Below, piece by piece: positions 36,899 to 44,193 of a stretch of DNA of 64,000 nt. Each line of letters starts with the position of its first letter. Positions within the stretch are counted from its first letter, which is position 1. The notes beneath the pieces were generated by a model, which saw only the letters and a list, made by a program, of their open reading frames with translations, searched no databases and had not been told where the DNA came from. Position numbers and translations under genes: made by a program. The stretch is from Roseiarcus sp963709185 (GTDB taxonomy: Bacteria; Pseudomonadota; Alphaproteobacteria; Rhizobiales; Beijerinckiaceae): assembly GCA_963709185.1 (NCBI GenBank), contig CAVPVQ010000028.1, positions 62,001-126,000 on the forward strand. The letters run 5' to 3'.

Positions 36899-37648
36899 AT
36901 GGCCGCCTCGGACCCCTCGGCCAGCGTCGATGCGGCCGACGTCGCACGCTTCGAGGCGCTCGGCGACGACTGGTGGGACCCCGCTGGTCCGATGGCCGCG
37001 TTGCATCGAATCAATCCGCTGCGCATCGCCTGGCTGCGCGACCTGATCGTCAGCCGTTTCAGGACCCCGCGACAGGCCGACGATCTCCCGCTCGCCGGCC
37101 GGACCGTGCTCGACATCGGCTGCGGCGCCGGCTTGCTGGCCGAACCGCTGGCCCGGCTCGGCGCCGAGGTCGTCGGGCTCGATCCGTCGCCCGGCAATAT
37201 CGCGGCGGCGCGGCGCCACGCGGAAGAGACCGGCGCGCGCCTCGCCTATCGCGCGGCGACGCTCGAGCAATTGGCTGAGGACAGCCCGCCATTCGACGTC
37301 GTGCTGGCGATGGAGGTCGTCGAGCACGTCCGCGACATGCCGCGCTTCGTGAGGACCGCGTGCGGCCTGGTGCGGCCGGGCGGCCTGTTCGCCGCCTCGA
37401 CGCTGAACCGCACCTTGCGGAGCTTCGCGCTGGCGATCGTCGGGGCGGAGCGCGTCCTGCGGTGGATTCCGCCGGGAACCCATCGCTGGGAGCAGTTCGT
37501 GACGCCGGAGGAACTGGGCGCCGCCTTCCGGTCGGGCGGCCTTCGGGAAATCGCGCGGACCGGGATCGTCTACGACCCGCTGCGCGGCGCCTGGCGCCTT
37601 TCGCGCGACACCGGCGTCAACTACATGATCGCCGCGAAGCGGCCCTAG
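36899..37648 (+). CDS. ubiG: bifunctional 2-polyprenyl-6-hydroxyphenol methylase / 3-demethylubiquinol 3-O-methyltransferase
   Basis: A 249-aa SAM-dependent O-methyltransferase for two steps of ubiquinone synthesis. Typical UbiG features: FEALGDDWWDPAGPMAALHRINPLRIAW at the N-terminus, SAM motif VLDIGCGAGLLAEPLA, and C-terminal GTHRWEQFVTPEEL and DTGVNYMIAAKRP. The divergent partner lysC next to ubiG is common in Hyphomicrobiales. The stop meets the end of the convergent IalB-like gene with a 4-bp overlap. Confidence 0.93.
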   Translation: MAASDPSASVDAADVARFEALGDDWWDPAGPMAALHRINPLRIAWLRDLIVSRFRTPRQADDLPLAGRTVLDIGCGAGLLAEPLARLGAEVVGLDPSPGNIAAARRHAEETGARLAYRAATLEQLAEDSPPFDVVLAMEVVEHVRDMPRFVRTACGLVRPGGLFAASTLNRTLRSFALAIVGAERVLRWIPPGTHRWEQFVTPEELGAAFRSGGLREIARTGIVYDPLRGAWRLSRDTGVNYMIAAKRP

Positions 37649-38323
37649 TTCGACGGGCAATCCTTCTGCACGCGATCGAGCGCCTGCGAAAAGCCGGCGA
37701 GCGAATAGGTGTCGGTGGTGGTGTGCCCGCGCTTGGAGGCGGCCTTGACCACCAGCTTGGCGCCTTTGCGCATTTCGGCGACGAGCTGGTTCTCCTTGGC
37801 GGCGTTCTTGACCCACAGATTGGCGCTCTTGGCCAGCAGCTCGAAGGATTGATCGCCGACCATCGCCATCGCCTCCTTGTTCTCGGGCTTCTTCTTGGGG
37901 TCGGCCGCGGCGGCGTCGTCACCCGCATTGGCGACGTCGAAACCCATGATGAACGAGATTTCGTTGCGAACCCCCTCGCCAGGGCGGTCCGAAATGAAGG
38001 CGTAGGCGGGGTCGCGCTTGAGGTCGGCGGGGGCGCGGTCCTTCGGCTGCGCCAGGGTGTAGCAAACGCGGCCCTTGGTCGCCTGGGTCTGGTAGACGCC
38101 CCAATCGCCGAAACTGGCGACCAGCAGCGGCTTGGCGGCGGCGCTCTTTTCGGCGGGCGCGGCTTTTTCCGCAGCGCTTGCGGCGGCCGGCCTTGGCCGG
38201 CTTCTTCTTGGCGGGCGCGGTTTGGTCGTTGGCGGGGCTTTGCTGGGCCAACGCGGGACCGGCGACCGCCAGGCCCAACGCGGCGCATAGCAGGAAGGCG
38301 GTTGGTTTCGCGAAGCGAATCAT
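37645..38323 (-). pseudogene. invasion-associated locus B (IalB)-like protein, frameshifted
   Basis: The first frame from ATG 38323 gives a signal peptide (FLLCAALGLAVAGPALAQQ) and a lysine/alanine-rich linker. Near 38192 one extra G shifts the frame. The IalB domain continues in the neighbouring frame (PLLVASFGDWGVYQTQATKG, then FIMGFDVANAG) to a stop at 37645, ending LDRVQKDCPSN. IalB proteins are small periplasmic proteins widespread in Hyphomicrobiales; their role outside Bartonella is unclear. Repaired length is about 225 aa. Confidence 0.75.
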
Positions 38324-38475
38324 GGGATGACTTTAACTCCGTCGGGCGCCGCGCGGCGGCGCGACTTTCATGGGCGGCGAACAGGGCGAAATTCTGACTC
38401 GCCCCCGATGGTCAATCGACCGTCAAGCGAGATTATCCAATCTTAGTGAAAAAAGACTCAAATTCGAGGTTTCCG

Positions 38476-39462
38476 ATGAAAGCGTTGATCTGCGAGAGCT
38501 ATGGGCCGCCCGAGACGCTGCGGATCGTCGATCTGCCCGATCCGGCGCCCGGAAAGGGGGAGGCGCTGGTCGAGGTCCGCTACGCCGGCCTCAACTTCTT
38601 CGACCTCTTGGTCATCGAGAACAAATATCAGGCCAAGCCGCCGCTGCCGTTTTCACCCGGCGCCGAGTTTTCCGGCCGCATCGCCGCGCTGGGTCCCGGC
38701 GCCGGCGGCTTCAAGGTCGGCGATCGCGTGCTCGGCCATACCGCCTTCGGCTGCGCCCGCGAGCGAATTGTCATCCCGGTCGACCGGTTGACCGCCATTC
38801 CCGAACAGCTTTCCAACGAGAAGGCGGCGGGGTTGTCGATCACCTATGGGACGTCGCTGCATGCGCTGAAGCAGCGCGCTGAACTGAAGCGCGGCGAGAC
38901 GCTGGTGGTGCTGGGCGCCTCGGGTGGGGTGGGTCTGGCGGCGGTCGAGATCGGCGCGCGGATGGGGGCGCGGGTGATCGCCTGCGCCTCCTCCGACGAA
39001 AAGCTCGCCTTCGTGCGCCGGTTCGGGGCTGAGGAGACGATCAACTACACGACCGGCGACCTGCGCGCCGAGCTGAAGCGCATAACCGGCGGGCGCGGCG
39101 TCGACGTGGTCTACGACCCGGTCGGCGGCGCCCTGACCGAGCCGGCGCTGCGCTCGCTAGCCTGGAAGGGGCGGCTGTTGGTGATCGGCTTCGCCTCGGG
39201 CGAGATCCCCAAGCCGCCGCTCAATCTGGTCTTGCTCAAAGGCTGCGATATCCGCGGGGTGTTCTGGGGCGACTTCGTCGCGCGCGAGCCGGAAGCCCAC
39301 CGCGCCAACATGGCCGAACTCGTCGCGGACGCCGCGAGCGGCGCGATCTCCGCCCATGTCCACGCCGTCTATCCGCTGGAATCCTTCGTCGAGGCGCTTG
39401 GGGCGATCGCGAGGCGGGAGGCGCTGGGCAAGGTGCTGCTGCGAATGGCGGCGGCGGATTAG
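38476..39462 (+). CDS. zinc-free medium-chain dehydrogenase, NADPH:quinone oxidoreductase family
   Basis: A 328-aa MDR-family reductase. The N-terminal GroES-like domain has PGAEFSGRIAALGPG, and the Rossmann domain has VVLGASGGVGLAAVEIGARMGARV (AxxGxxG type), lacking the zinc cysteines and histidines of alcohol dehydrogenases. This matches QorA-type and related enoyl/quinone reductases using NADPH. ATG 38476 follows a GAGG site. Substrate unknown; upstream and downstream genes give no pathway context. Confidence 0.85.
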   Translation: MKALICESYGPPETLRIVDLPDPAPGKGEALVEVRYAGLNFFDLLVIENKYQAKPPLPFSPGAEFSGRIAALGPGAGGFKVGDRVLGHTAFGCARERIVIPVDRLTAIPEQLSNEKAAGLSITYGTSLHALKQRAELKRGETLVVLGASGGVGLAAVEIGARMGARVIACASSDEKLAFVRRFGAEETINYTTGDLRAELKRITGGRGVDVVYDPVGGALTEPALRSLAWKGRLLVIGFASGEIPKPPLNLVLLKGCDIRGVFWGDFVAREPEAHRANMAELVADAASGAISAHVHAVYPLESFVEALGAIARREALGKVLLRMAAAD

Positions 39463-39546
39463 CGTTGTCCATTACGCAGGCGATTGAGAAGTCTTGATGC
39501 TTTCGACGCGCAAGAGCGACGTGTGTGACGCCGCCCGCGACCCGAC

Positions 39547-39759
39547 CTATTTTGTTTTCGATATCGGACTCTCTCCGAAGCCCGCAGCGACACCTTCCCG
39601 CGTCTCACGCGAACGCTTCAGCGGCCGAAGCCGTTCCCGCATCGCCTCCATCCTGGCAATCTTCTCACCCAGCGTACGCGCGGCGCTGTCTTTGCGGCCT
39701 TCCGCCTTGCGCCGAAGGATATCGGAAATGTCCGGGAAGGCGTCCACTGACTTGCTCAT
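39547..39759 (-). CDS. small basic protein, second gene of nucleotidyltransferase module
   Basis: A 70-aa, strongly charged, helical protein (ISDILRRKAEGRKDSAARTL, EKIARMEAMRERLRPLKRSR) with no recognised domain. Its ATG overlaps the stop of the nucleotidyltransferase gene as ATGA, so the two form a coupled pair. In other genomes AbiEii-like and MNT-like nucleotidyltransferases are paired with small partners in toxin-antitoxin systems; whether this protein is such a partner is inference. It is intact although the upstream gene is split. Confidence 0.6.
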   Translation of the reverse strand: MSKSVDAFPDISDILRRKAEGRKDSAARTLGEKIARMEAMRERLRPLKRSRETREGVAAGFGESPISKTK

Positions 39760-40258
39760 GGCTTCAACACCGTACTGCAGGGATCGACGATATCGAACCG
39801 ACGACAAAAAGCCACCCACTTGCCTTTCAATCCATGTCTCTCAAGGATGTCACATAACTTTGCCGCGTCAAATGCGCGGTCACCAATGAACTGATTGATT
39901 CGAATATGATCCTTTGGACGCCCGACATTAAGAGCTGTCGCCATCACATGTTCGGCCGATAAGATGCGAGTAGGAATGTTTCCTTCGTCGGGCATTTCAA
40001 GGTCAATATTCGAAGCGTCAGCGAGCGACTCGGCATCCAGAGGAGAGGCGACCGGAAGAAATTGCACCGGCCATCCGTCAATCACGATGCCCTCTTTGTT
40101 GAACTCAGTATAGCCCTTTGCACTCAGATAGGAAATAATTGGCGTCAGCGTTACAAGCCCCGACTGTGTGGTTCCGCCGTCGAGTGATACAATTACGGGA
40201 TTATCCCCTTGACGTAATTAGCGCTGCGAGCGATGCGGGCGTGTGCTAGCTTGCCAAA

Positions 40259-40447
40259 ATGCTCCGGATGATCGCCGTCGCTGCAATTTTCGCGGTCTGC
40301 GCTTTCCAAGTGCTGGGCTACGGCTACAAGGCCGCGAAGGATTCCGCTGAGATTTTCGTTGGCCTTATTCTGCTTCAACTCGCCGCAAAGGGCCTCGTGA
40401 AGCTCGCCGATTGGTGGCGGCGTCAAGGTGGACGCTCTATCCGATGA
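40259..40447 (+). CDS. small membrane protein, IS1595 passenger
   Basis: A 62-aa ORF with a hydrophobic N-terminal helix (MIAVAAIFAVCAFQVLGYGY), a second less hydrophobic one (EIFVGLILLQLAAKGLVKLA) and a basic tail (WWRRQGGRSIR). No family is recognised and no clear ribosome site is seen, so coding is uncertain. It starts 46 bp inside the left terminal repeat. After it, 40448-40720 (273 bp) hold no gene but contain an 11-bp inverted repeat (ATGAAATATGC at 40539, GCATATTTCAT at 40603). Confidence 0.4.
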   Translation: MLRMIAVAAIFAVCAFQVLGYGYKAAKDSAEIFVGLILLQLAAKGLVKLADWWRRQGGRSIR

Positions 40448-40720
40448 TCCCCCGATGATCCTCTAGTGAGGCTCTGATGAGCCCTCGATAGCCTGATATG
40501 CGACTCTCTCAGCGCGAATGGAGGATATTTGCAAGCATATGAAATATGCCGTATTGGCGGTTTTATGGGATATCTCAACGAGTTACCGAAACATCGCTGC
40601 TTGCATATTTCATTGTCGCGGACAGGTCCCGCGCAAACTTGCGTTTTTATCGCACCGGCCCTATGATCCGCGACGGTGGGCTAGACGAGGCGGTCTAGCG
40701 CAGAATACCGGACCAAAGAT

Positions 40721-41569
40721 ATGCGCGAAGAATTCGAGCCAGCTATCAAGGCGCTCCAGGGCGATCTCGCCGAGCTTGAACGTCAGGCTTTTGAGACCAA
40801 GCAGGTCATAAACCGGCTTTGCACAAGGGCTGGCATGGAGCCGCTGTATCCAGACGCAACATTGGCCGCGAGCCCATCAATGGGAACGCTGCGGTCGGAT
40901 AGCTTCTACGGGAAGGCAATCACCACGGCTGCGCGAGAGTATCTCGAAATGAGACGTTCTGCTGCTCTCGGCCCTGCTACGCCGCGCGAGGTCTACGAGG
41001 CACTAGCGAAGGGCGGTTACACGTTCGACACCGCAGAAGAAGTCCATGCGATTATCAGTGTCAGAAGCACGCTTCGCAAGAATTCCGGAATCTTTCACAA
41101 GCTGCCCAATGGGACCTATGGACTCCTTAGTCGGTACCCGAAAGCCAAGGCCGCACGCAATGAGGAAGACGAAGAGGCGGTGCCAAGTCGTCAGAGCAAA
41201 TCTCCAAAAACCGATGTTGCCGCGACCGCCCGCAAGGCCACGAAGGCGCCGAAGGGGATAAAAGCCAAGCGTCGCAAAGCCAAGGCCGGCGGCGACACAA
41301 GCCGCCCCTCAGTTGCGCCCTTCATTTCCAATGTGATGTCCAACGGTGAAGAATGGACGACCGAGTCTTTGAAGCAAGAAGCAATCTCTCAGCGCGTCAC
41401 AGGGATTGATGCCTCAACCCCTAAAAACGTCTTTCATGGAACGCTGCTGAATCTCAAAAGGAAGGGGCAAGTTGAGCAAGCTGGGAACGGCTCTTGGCGG
41501 ACGCCAGCGAAAACCGAACGACTCGATCAAGAGGGAAAGATTGTGAGAATTAAAGGAACCGCATCATGA
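40721..41569 (+). CDS. winged-helix (HARE-HTH-like) passenger protein
   Basis: A 282-aa protein that begins with a short coiled coil (EEFEPAIKALQGDLAELERQ). A first winged-helix-like domain follows (TPREVYEALAKGGYTFDTAE to SGIFHKLPNGTYGLLSRY, about residues 85-140), which looks like the HARE-HTH domain of RpoE-delta and related proteins. A lysine-rich linker comes next, then a second HTH-like unit (SNGEEWTTESLKQEAISQRV ending GNGSWRTPAKT). Nucleic-acid binding is likely; the role in the element is unknown. The base composition is lower in GC than the chromosome. Confidence 0.65.
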   Translation: MREEFEPAIKALQGDLAELERQAFETKQVINRLCTRAGMEPLYPDATLAASPSMGTLRSDSFYGKAITTAAREYLEMRRSAALGPATPREVYEALAKGGYTFDTAEEVHAIISVRSTLRKNSGIFHKLPNGTYGLLSRYPKAKAARNEEDEEAVPSRQSKSPKTDVAATARKATKAPKGIKAKRRKAKAGGDTSRPSVAPFISNVMSNGEEWTTESLKQEAISQRVTGIDASTPKNVFHGTLLNLKRKGQVEQAGNGSWRTPAKTERLDQEGKIVRIKGTAS

Positions 41570-41590
41570 TGCTGATGGCTCCTTACTGGA

Positions 41591-41722
41591 TTAGGGCCAC
41601 GGAAACGATTCGCCCCGTGGCCCTTAGACAGTCACCGGCGGGGCTGTATCCCCGTCAGACGCCGCGCAAGCGGCATGAGTCCTTGCACCCAGCAAGCACA
41701 CCCGACGTGACGTGTCGGGAGA
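41591..41722 (+). ncRNA. candidate structured RNA, five consecutive hairpins
   Basis: Five hairpins follow each other on the plus strand. (1) AGGGCCACGG 41593-41602 with CCGTGGCCCT 41615-41624, 10 bp. (2) GGCGGGG 41637-41643 with CCCCGTC 41650-41656. (3) GCCGC-GCAA-GCGGC 41661-41674, a 5-bp stem with a GNRA loop. (4) CTTGC 41682-41686 with GCAAG 41692-41696. (5) CCCGAC 41701-41706 with GTCGGG 41714-41719. An AAGGAG site and a short ORF follow, then an intrinsic terminator. This looks like a folded leader or small RNA; I cannot match it to a known class. Confidence 0.45.
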
Positions 41723-41736
41723 AAGGAGACCACACT

Positions 41737-41829
41737 ATGCACTCCGATTGGCAACCGGAAAGCCCGAGTTTCGGCGGGTGGATTGAAGTAGCAGCCTCAA
41801 TTCCAATCCCGAGAGACTTAATAGCGTAA
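41737..41829 (+). CDS. 30-residue ORF between structured leader and terminator
   Basis: ATG 41737 is preceded by AAAGGAGACCACACT, a strong ribosome site, and encodes MHSDWQPESPSFGGWIEVAA followed by ten more residues ending RDLIA. The stop lies 5 bp before a strong terminator hairpin. A longer frame starting at 41566 (overlapping the upstream stop as ATGA) would add 57 residues across the hairpins and looks less like protein. Function unknown; it may be a leader peptide or a small effector. Confidence 0.45.
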   Translation: MHSDWQPESPSFGGWIEVAASIPIPRDLIA

Positions 41830-41834
41830 CCTCA

Positions 41835-41864
41835 GGGGCGGCGTGAGCCGCCCCTTCCTTTTTT
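41835..41864 (+). terminator. intrinsic terminator
   Basis: GGGGCGGC (41835-41842), loop GTGA, GCCGCCCC (41847-41854), then TTCCTTTTTT. A perfect 8-bp GC stem followed by a T run is a textbook Rho-independent terminator ending the passenger transcript. The sequence TAGCGTAACCT occurs on both sides (41822 and 41874). Confidence 0.85.
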
Positions 41865-41922
41865 GTCTCATATAGCGTAACCTAAGTCAACATCGATTTG
41901 CGGATTATGCTGCGGAATCAAT

Positions 41923-42150
41923 ATGATAACGTTAGCGGAAGCTTTAAAAGGCGGGAAATTACAAGAGTTTGCCGCCCAGGAGGAAGCGCGCGGAATCGGC
42001 CCAATCGACCGAGCCGAGTTCGGCGCGCTCTTAAAGGACGCGGCGACTAAAGCGCCGCAATCAAAAGATCGAACATCGCGTTCTTCATCTGGCGATGGTT
42101 CGAGCGGAACGAAAATTCCCCGAGGTAGGCGTCCATCCGCTTCGCGCTGA
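41923..42150 (+). CDS. small passenger protein antisense to the transposase 3' end
   Basis: A 75-aa ORF beginning MITLAEALKGGKLQEFAAQE, EARGIGPIDRAEFGALLKDA, then a polar tail rich in serine and arginine (SKDRTSRSSSGDG). From memory, short proteins with this helix plus DRTSRS-SGDGS tail occur beside IS1595-type transposases in other proteobacteria, so it is probably a genuine companion. Its last third overlaps the transposase stop region on the opposite strand by about 100 bp. Function unknown. Confidence 0.5.
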   Translation: MITLAEALKGGKLQEFAAQEEARGIGPIDRAEFGALLKDAATKAPQSKDRTSRSSSGDGSSGTKIPRGRRPSASR

Positions 42151-42973
42151 TATGAATGTGCGTCGAGTTGATGAAATCCTTGAACAGCTTCCAAAAACTC
42201 TCGACGTGGTTCGTGTGGTGCGTCGCGTCTTGGCGATAGTCGTAGTAGCTCCACTCTTTGTCGCCATGCTTCACGGCGCCGTGCTTGTAGCCGTCGGGCG
42301 TCAGTAAATTGTAGCTGTAGAGTTCGTCCGTCGAGACGATCGTGCCCGTCTCGACGTTGTCGAGAACGACGCCGCGCAGCGTCGCCATCTTCACGTTCGG
42401 GATGGTTTCGGTCACGATCTTTCCGCCGCGCTCTTTCATACCCATGACGATGGTCTTGCCTTCGGCTCCGCGCCCTCGCTTGCCAGAGCGCCGGCCGCCG
42501 ACATAGGCCTCATCAACCTCGACATGGCCCTTGAGCATTTCAAAGCCGTCAGCTTTGATCATAAGAGCGCGGATTTGCATCCCCATTCGGTAGGCGGTTT
42601 TGTAGGTGACGCCGAGCGAGCGTTGAAGTTCTTTGCCGCTCACGCCGTGGCGTGTCGCGATGAACAAATAGAGCGCATAAAACCATGACTGCAAAGACGT
42701 GCGGCTATCCTGAAGGATCGTGCCAGCGGTCGGATGAACATGGTCGCCGCAATGCGAGCAAACGAAAGCGCGCGCGCTGGCCATCTTGTGAAAAGTCAAG
42801 TCCTTCCCGCATTTGCGACAGACATGACGCATCCCATAGCGGACTTCCATGATACGGTTGAGGCAAATTTCGTCGCTGGAAAATTCCGCCCAAAACTCTT
42901 TGACCGAAAACGCTTGAACGGCGCTGGGCTTGTTTCCGACTTGGCTGGGGCGAACGCGCTTGCGGGTGGTCAT
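42047..42973 (-). CDS. IS1595-family (ISXO2-like) transposase
   Basis: A 308-aa transposase. The N-terminal zinc ribbon has HVCRKCGKDL and FVCSHCGDH. The ISXO2-type DDE domain follows, with VEVDEAYVGGRRSGKRG, a second acidic motif in IVSTDELYSYN and the terminal HHTNHVESFWKLFKDF segment. ATG 42973 has AGGAGATAGCG just upstream. The gene appears intact, so the element may still be active. Confidence 0.92.
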   Translation of the reverse strand: MTTRKRVRPSQVGNKPSAVQAFSVKEFWAEFSSDEICLNRIMEVRYGMRHVCRKCGKDLTFHKMASARAFVCSHCGDHVHPTAGTILQDSRTSLQSWFYALYLFIATRHGVSGKELQRSLGVTYKTAYRMGMQIRALMIKADGFEMLKGHVEVDEAYVGGRRSGKRGRGAEGKTIVMGMKERGGKIVTETIPNVKMATLRGVVLDNVETGTIVSTDELYSYNLLTPDGYKHGAVKHGDKEWSYYDYRQDATHHTNHVESFWKLFKDFINSTHIHISAKRMDAYLGEFSFRSNHRQMKNAMFDLLIAAL

Positions 42974-43192
42974 CGCTATCTCCTATGCAAAGGAGACTAG
43001 CTGATCCGCATACTTATGTCAAGGGGATAATCCCGTACAATTATATCGAGATCCTCGGTCAGTGTAGGCTCGATATAGTTGTAAGCTGCTACCGCGCCGC
43101 CGATTGCGTACGTGCCGACGACTCCATCGGCCACCATTTGATTTAAGACTTCTATCGTCCTTTTCATCGCCCGCTTTTAAGCAGCCTCTCCC

Positions 43193-43972
43193 TCACATCT
43201 GCCGTTCCAGCATCATCGTCTTGATCGCGCTGATCGCCTTGGCGGGGTTCAGGCTCTTCGGGCAGGTCTTGGCGCAGTTCATGATGGTGTGGCAGCGATA
43301 GAGGCGGAACGGGTCTTCGAGATTGTCGAGCCGTTCGCCGGCCGCCTCGTCGCGCGAATCGATCAGCCAGCGATAGGCCTGCAGCAGGATCGCCGGGCCG
43401 AGATAACGATCGCCGGTCCACCAGTAGCTCGGACAGGAGGTCGAGCAGCAGGCGCACAGGATGCATTCATAGAGCCCGTCGAGCTTCTCGCGCTCCTGCG
43501 GCGACTGAAGACGCTCCTTTTCCGGGGTCGGCGTGACGGTCTTCAGCCACGGCTCGATCGAGGCGTGCTGCGCGTAGAAATGCGTGAGGTCGGGCACCAG
43601 GTCCTTGACCACTTCGAGATGCGGCAGGGGATAGATTTTCACCGCCCCGTCGATCTCGTCCATGCCACGCGTGCAGGCGAGCGTGTTCATCCCGTCGATG
43701 TTCATCGCGCAGGAGCCGCAGACGCCCTCGCGGCAGGAGCGGCGGAAGGTCAAGGTCGCATCGATCCTCGATTTGATCCAGATCAGCGCGTCGAGCACCA
43801 TCGGCCCGCAATCGTGGCGGTCGACATAATAGGTGTCGATGCGCGGATTGGCGCCGTCGTCGGGATTCCAGCGATAGATGCGGAATTCCGTCGTCTTCTC
43901 GGCGCCGGCCGGCTTCGGCCAGGTCTTGCCGGCGGTCATCGTGGAGTTCTTGGGGAGGGTGAGCTGGACCAT
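43193..43972 (-). CDS. sdhB: succinate dehydrogenase iron-sulfur subunit
   Basis: A 259-aa SdhB carrying three Fe-S clusters. The 2Fe-2S cysteines are in CREGVCGSCAMNIDG with the later CTR; the 4Fe-4S and 3Fe-4S motifs are in CILCACCSTSCPSYWW and CHTIMNCAKTCPKSLNP. It passes electrons from SdhA to the membrane subunits. ATG 43972 gives MVQLTLPKNS, the usual alphaproteobacterial start. It is last in the sdhCDAB order, separated from sdhA by 221 bp that hold a palindromic repeat. Confidence 0.95.
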   Translation of the reverse strand: MVQLTLPKNSTMTAGKTWPKPAGAEKTTEFRIYRWNPDDGANPRIDTYYVDRHDCGPMVLDALIWIKSRIDATLTFRRSCREGVCGSCAMNIDGMNTLACTRGMDEIDGAVKIYPLPHLEVVKDLVPDLTHFYAQHASIEPWLKTVTPTPEKERLQSPQEREKLDGLYECILCACCSTSCPSYWWTGDRYLGPAILLQAYRWLIDSRDEAAGERLDNLEDPFRLYRCHTIMNCAKTCPKSLNPAKAISAIKTMMLERQM

Positions 43973-44024
43973 GTTGCTTTTCCATCGACCGGTCGAAGGA
44001 GCGTTCAGCGCCTTCGAGTTCAGA

Positions 44025-44122
44025 GCGACCCCCCGGCCCCGACCTTCCCCCACAAGGGGGGAGGAGGAAGGGCTGGCGTCATTCCCTCCCCGTTGTGGGG
44101 GAGGGTTAGGGCGGGGGGTCGC
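44025..44122. repeat. 98-bp palindromic repeat between sdhA and sdhB
   Basis: The outer arms are near-perfect inverted copies: GCGACCCCCCGGCCC at 44025 pairs with the GGGCGGGGGGTCGC segment ending at 44122, and TTCCCCCACAA (44045-44055) pairs with TTGTGGGGGA (from 44093). Such GC-rich palindromes of about 100 bp are typical dispersed intergenic repeats in alphaproteobacteria. The transcribed RNA would form a long hairpin inside the sdh message. Confidence 0.75.
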
Positions 44123-44193
44123 GCGACTCCTGACGATTGTCAGTGAATTCGCGGACGCGTCGCGTTCAATTTCAATCGGCTAGTTGCGCCCCC

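Larger units (their letters stand above)
40195..43036. mobile_element. IS1595-family element with passenger genes
   Basis: A 2842-bp element with perfect 19-bp terminal inverted repeats, ACGGGATTATCCCCTTGAC at the left (40195-40213) and its complement at the right (43018-43036). The sequence acaatt lies outside both ends (40189-40194, 43037-43042); removing the element and one repeat restores the interrupted gene in frame. The right third carries the transposase on the minus strand. The left two thirds hold passenger ORFs, a structured RNA region and an intrinsic terminator. IS1595-family elements with passenger genes are known; this cargo I do not recognise. Confidence 0.88.
39756..43167 (-). 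pseudogene. AbiEii-like nucleotidyltransferase gene split by the IS1595 element
   Basis: Two exon-like parts remain: ATG 43167 down to 43037, and 40188 down to the TGA at 39756. Joining them after removing the insertion and one copy of the 6-bp repeat gives an unbroken 187-codon frame. The join produces the nucleotidyltransferase signature YAIGGAVAAYNYIEPTLTED then LDIIVSL, i.e. a GG motif and a DLD acidic pair as in DUF1814/AbiEii-type enzymes. The C-terminal part (DEGNIPTRILSAEHVMATAL, DKAKL-like tail) fits the same family. The gene was therefore functional before insertion and is now broken. Confidence 0.8.

Noticed and set aside
41566..41829. An 87-aa protein starting at the ATGA overlap after the winged-helix gene
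   Set aside because: Most of it crosses the tandem hairpins; the internal ATG at 41737 has a far better ribosome site.
40189..43042. An 8-bp target duplication as usually stated for IS1595
   Set aside because: Only acaatt (6 bp) repeats exactly at both ends, and the interrupted gene is restored in frame with 6 bp, not 8.
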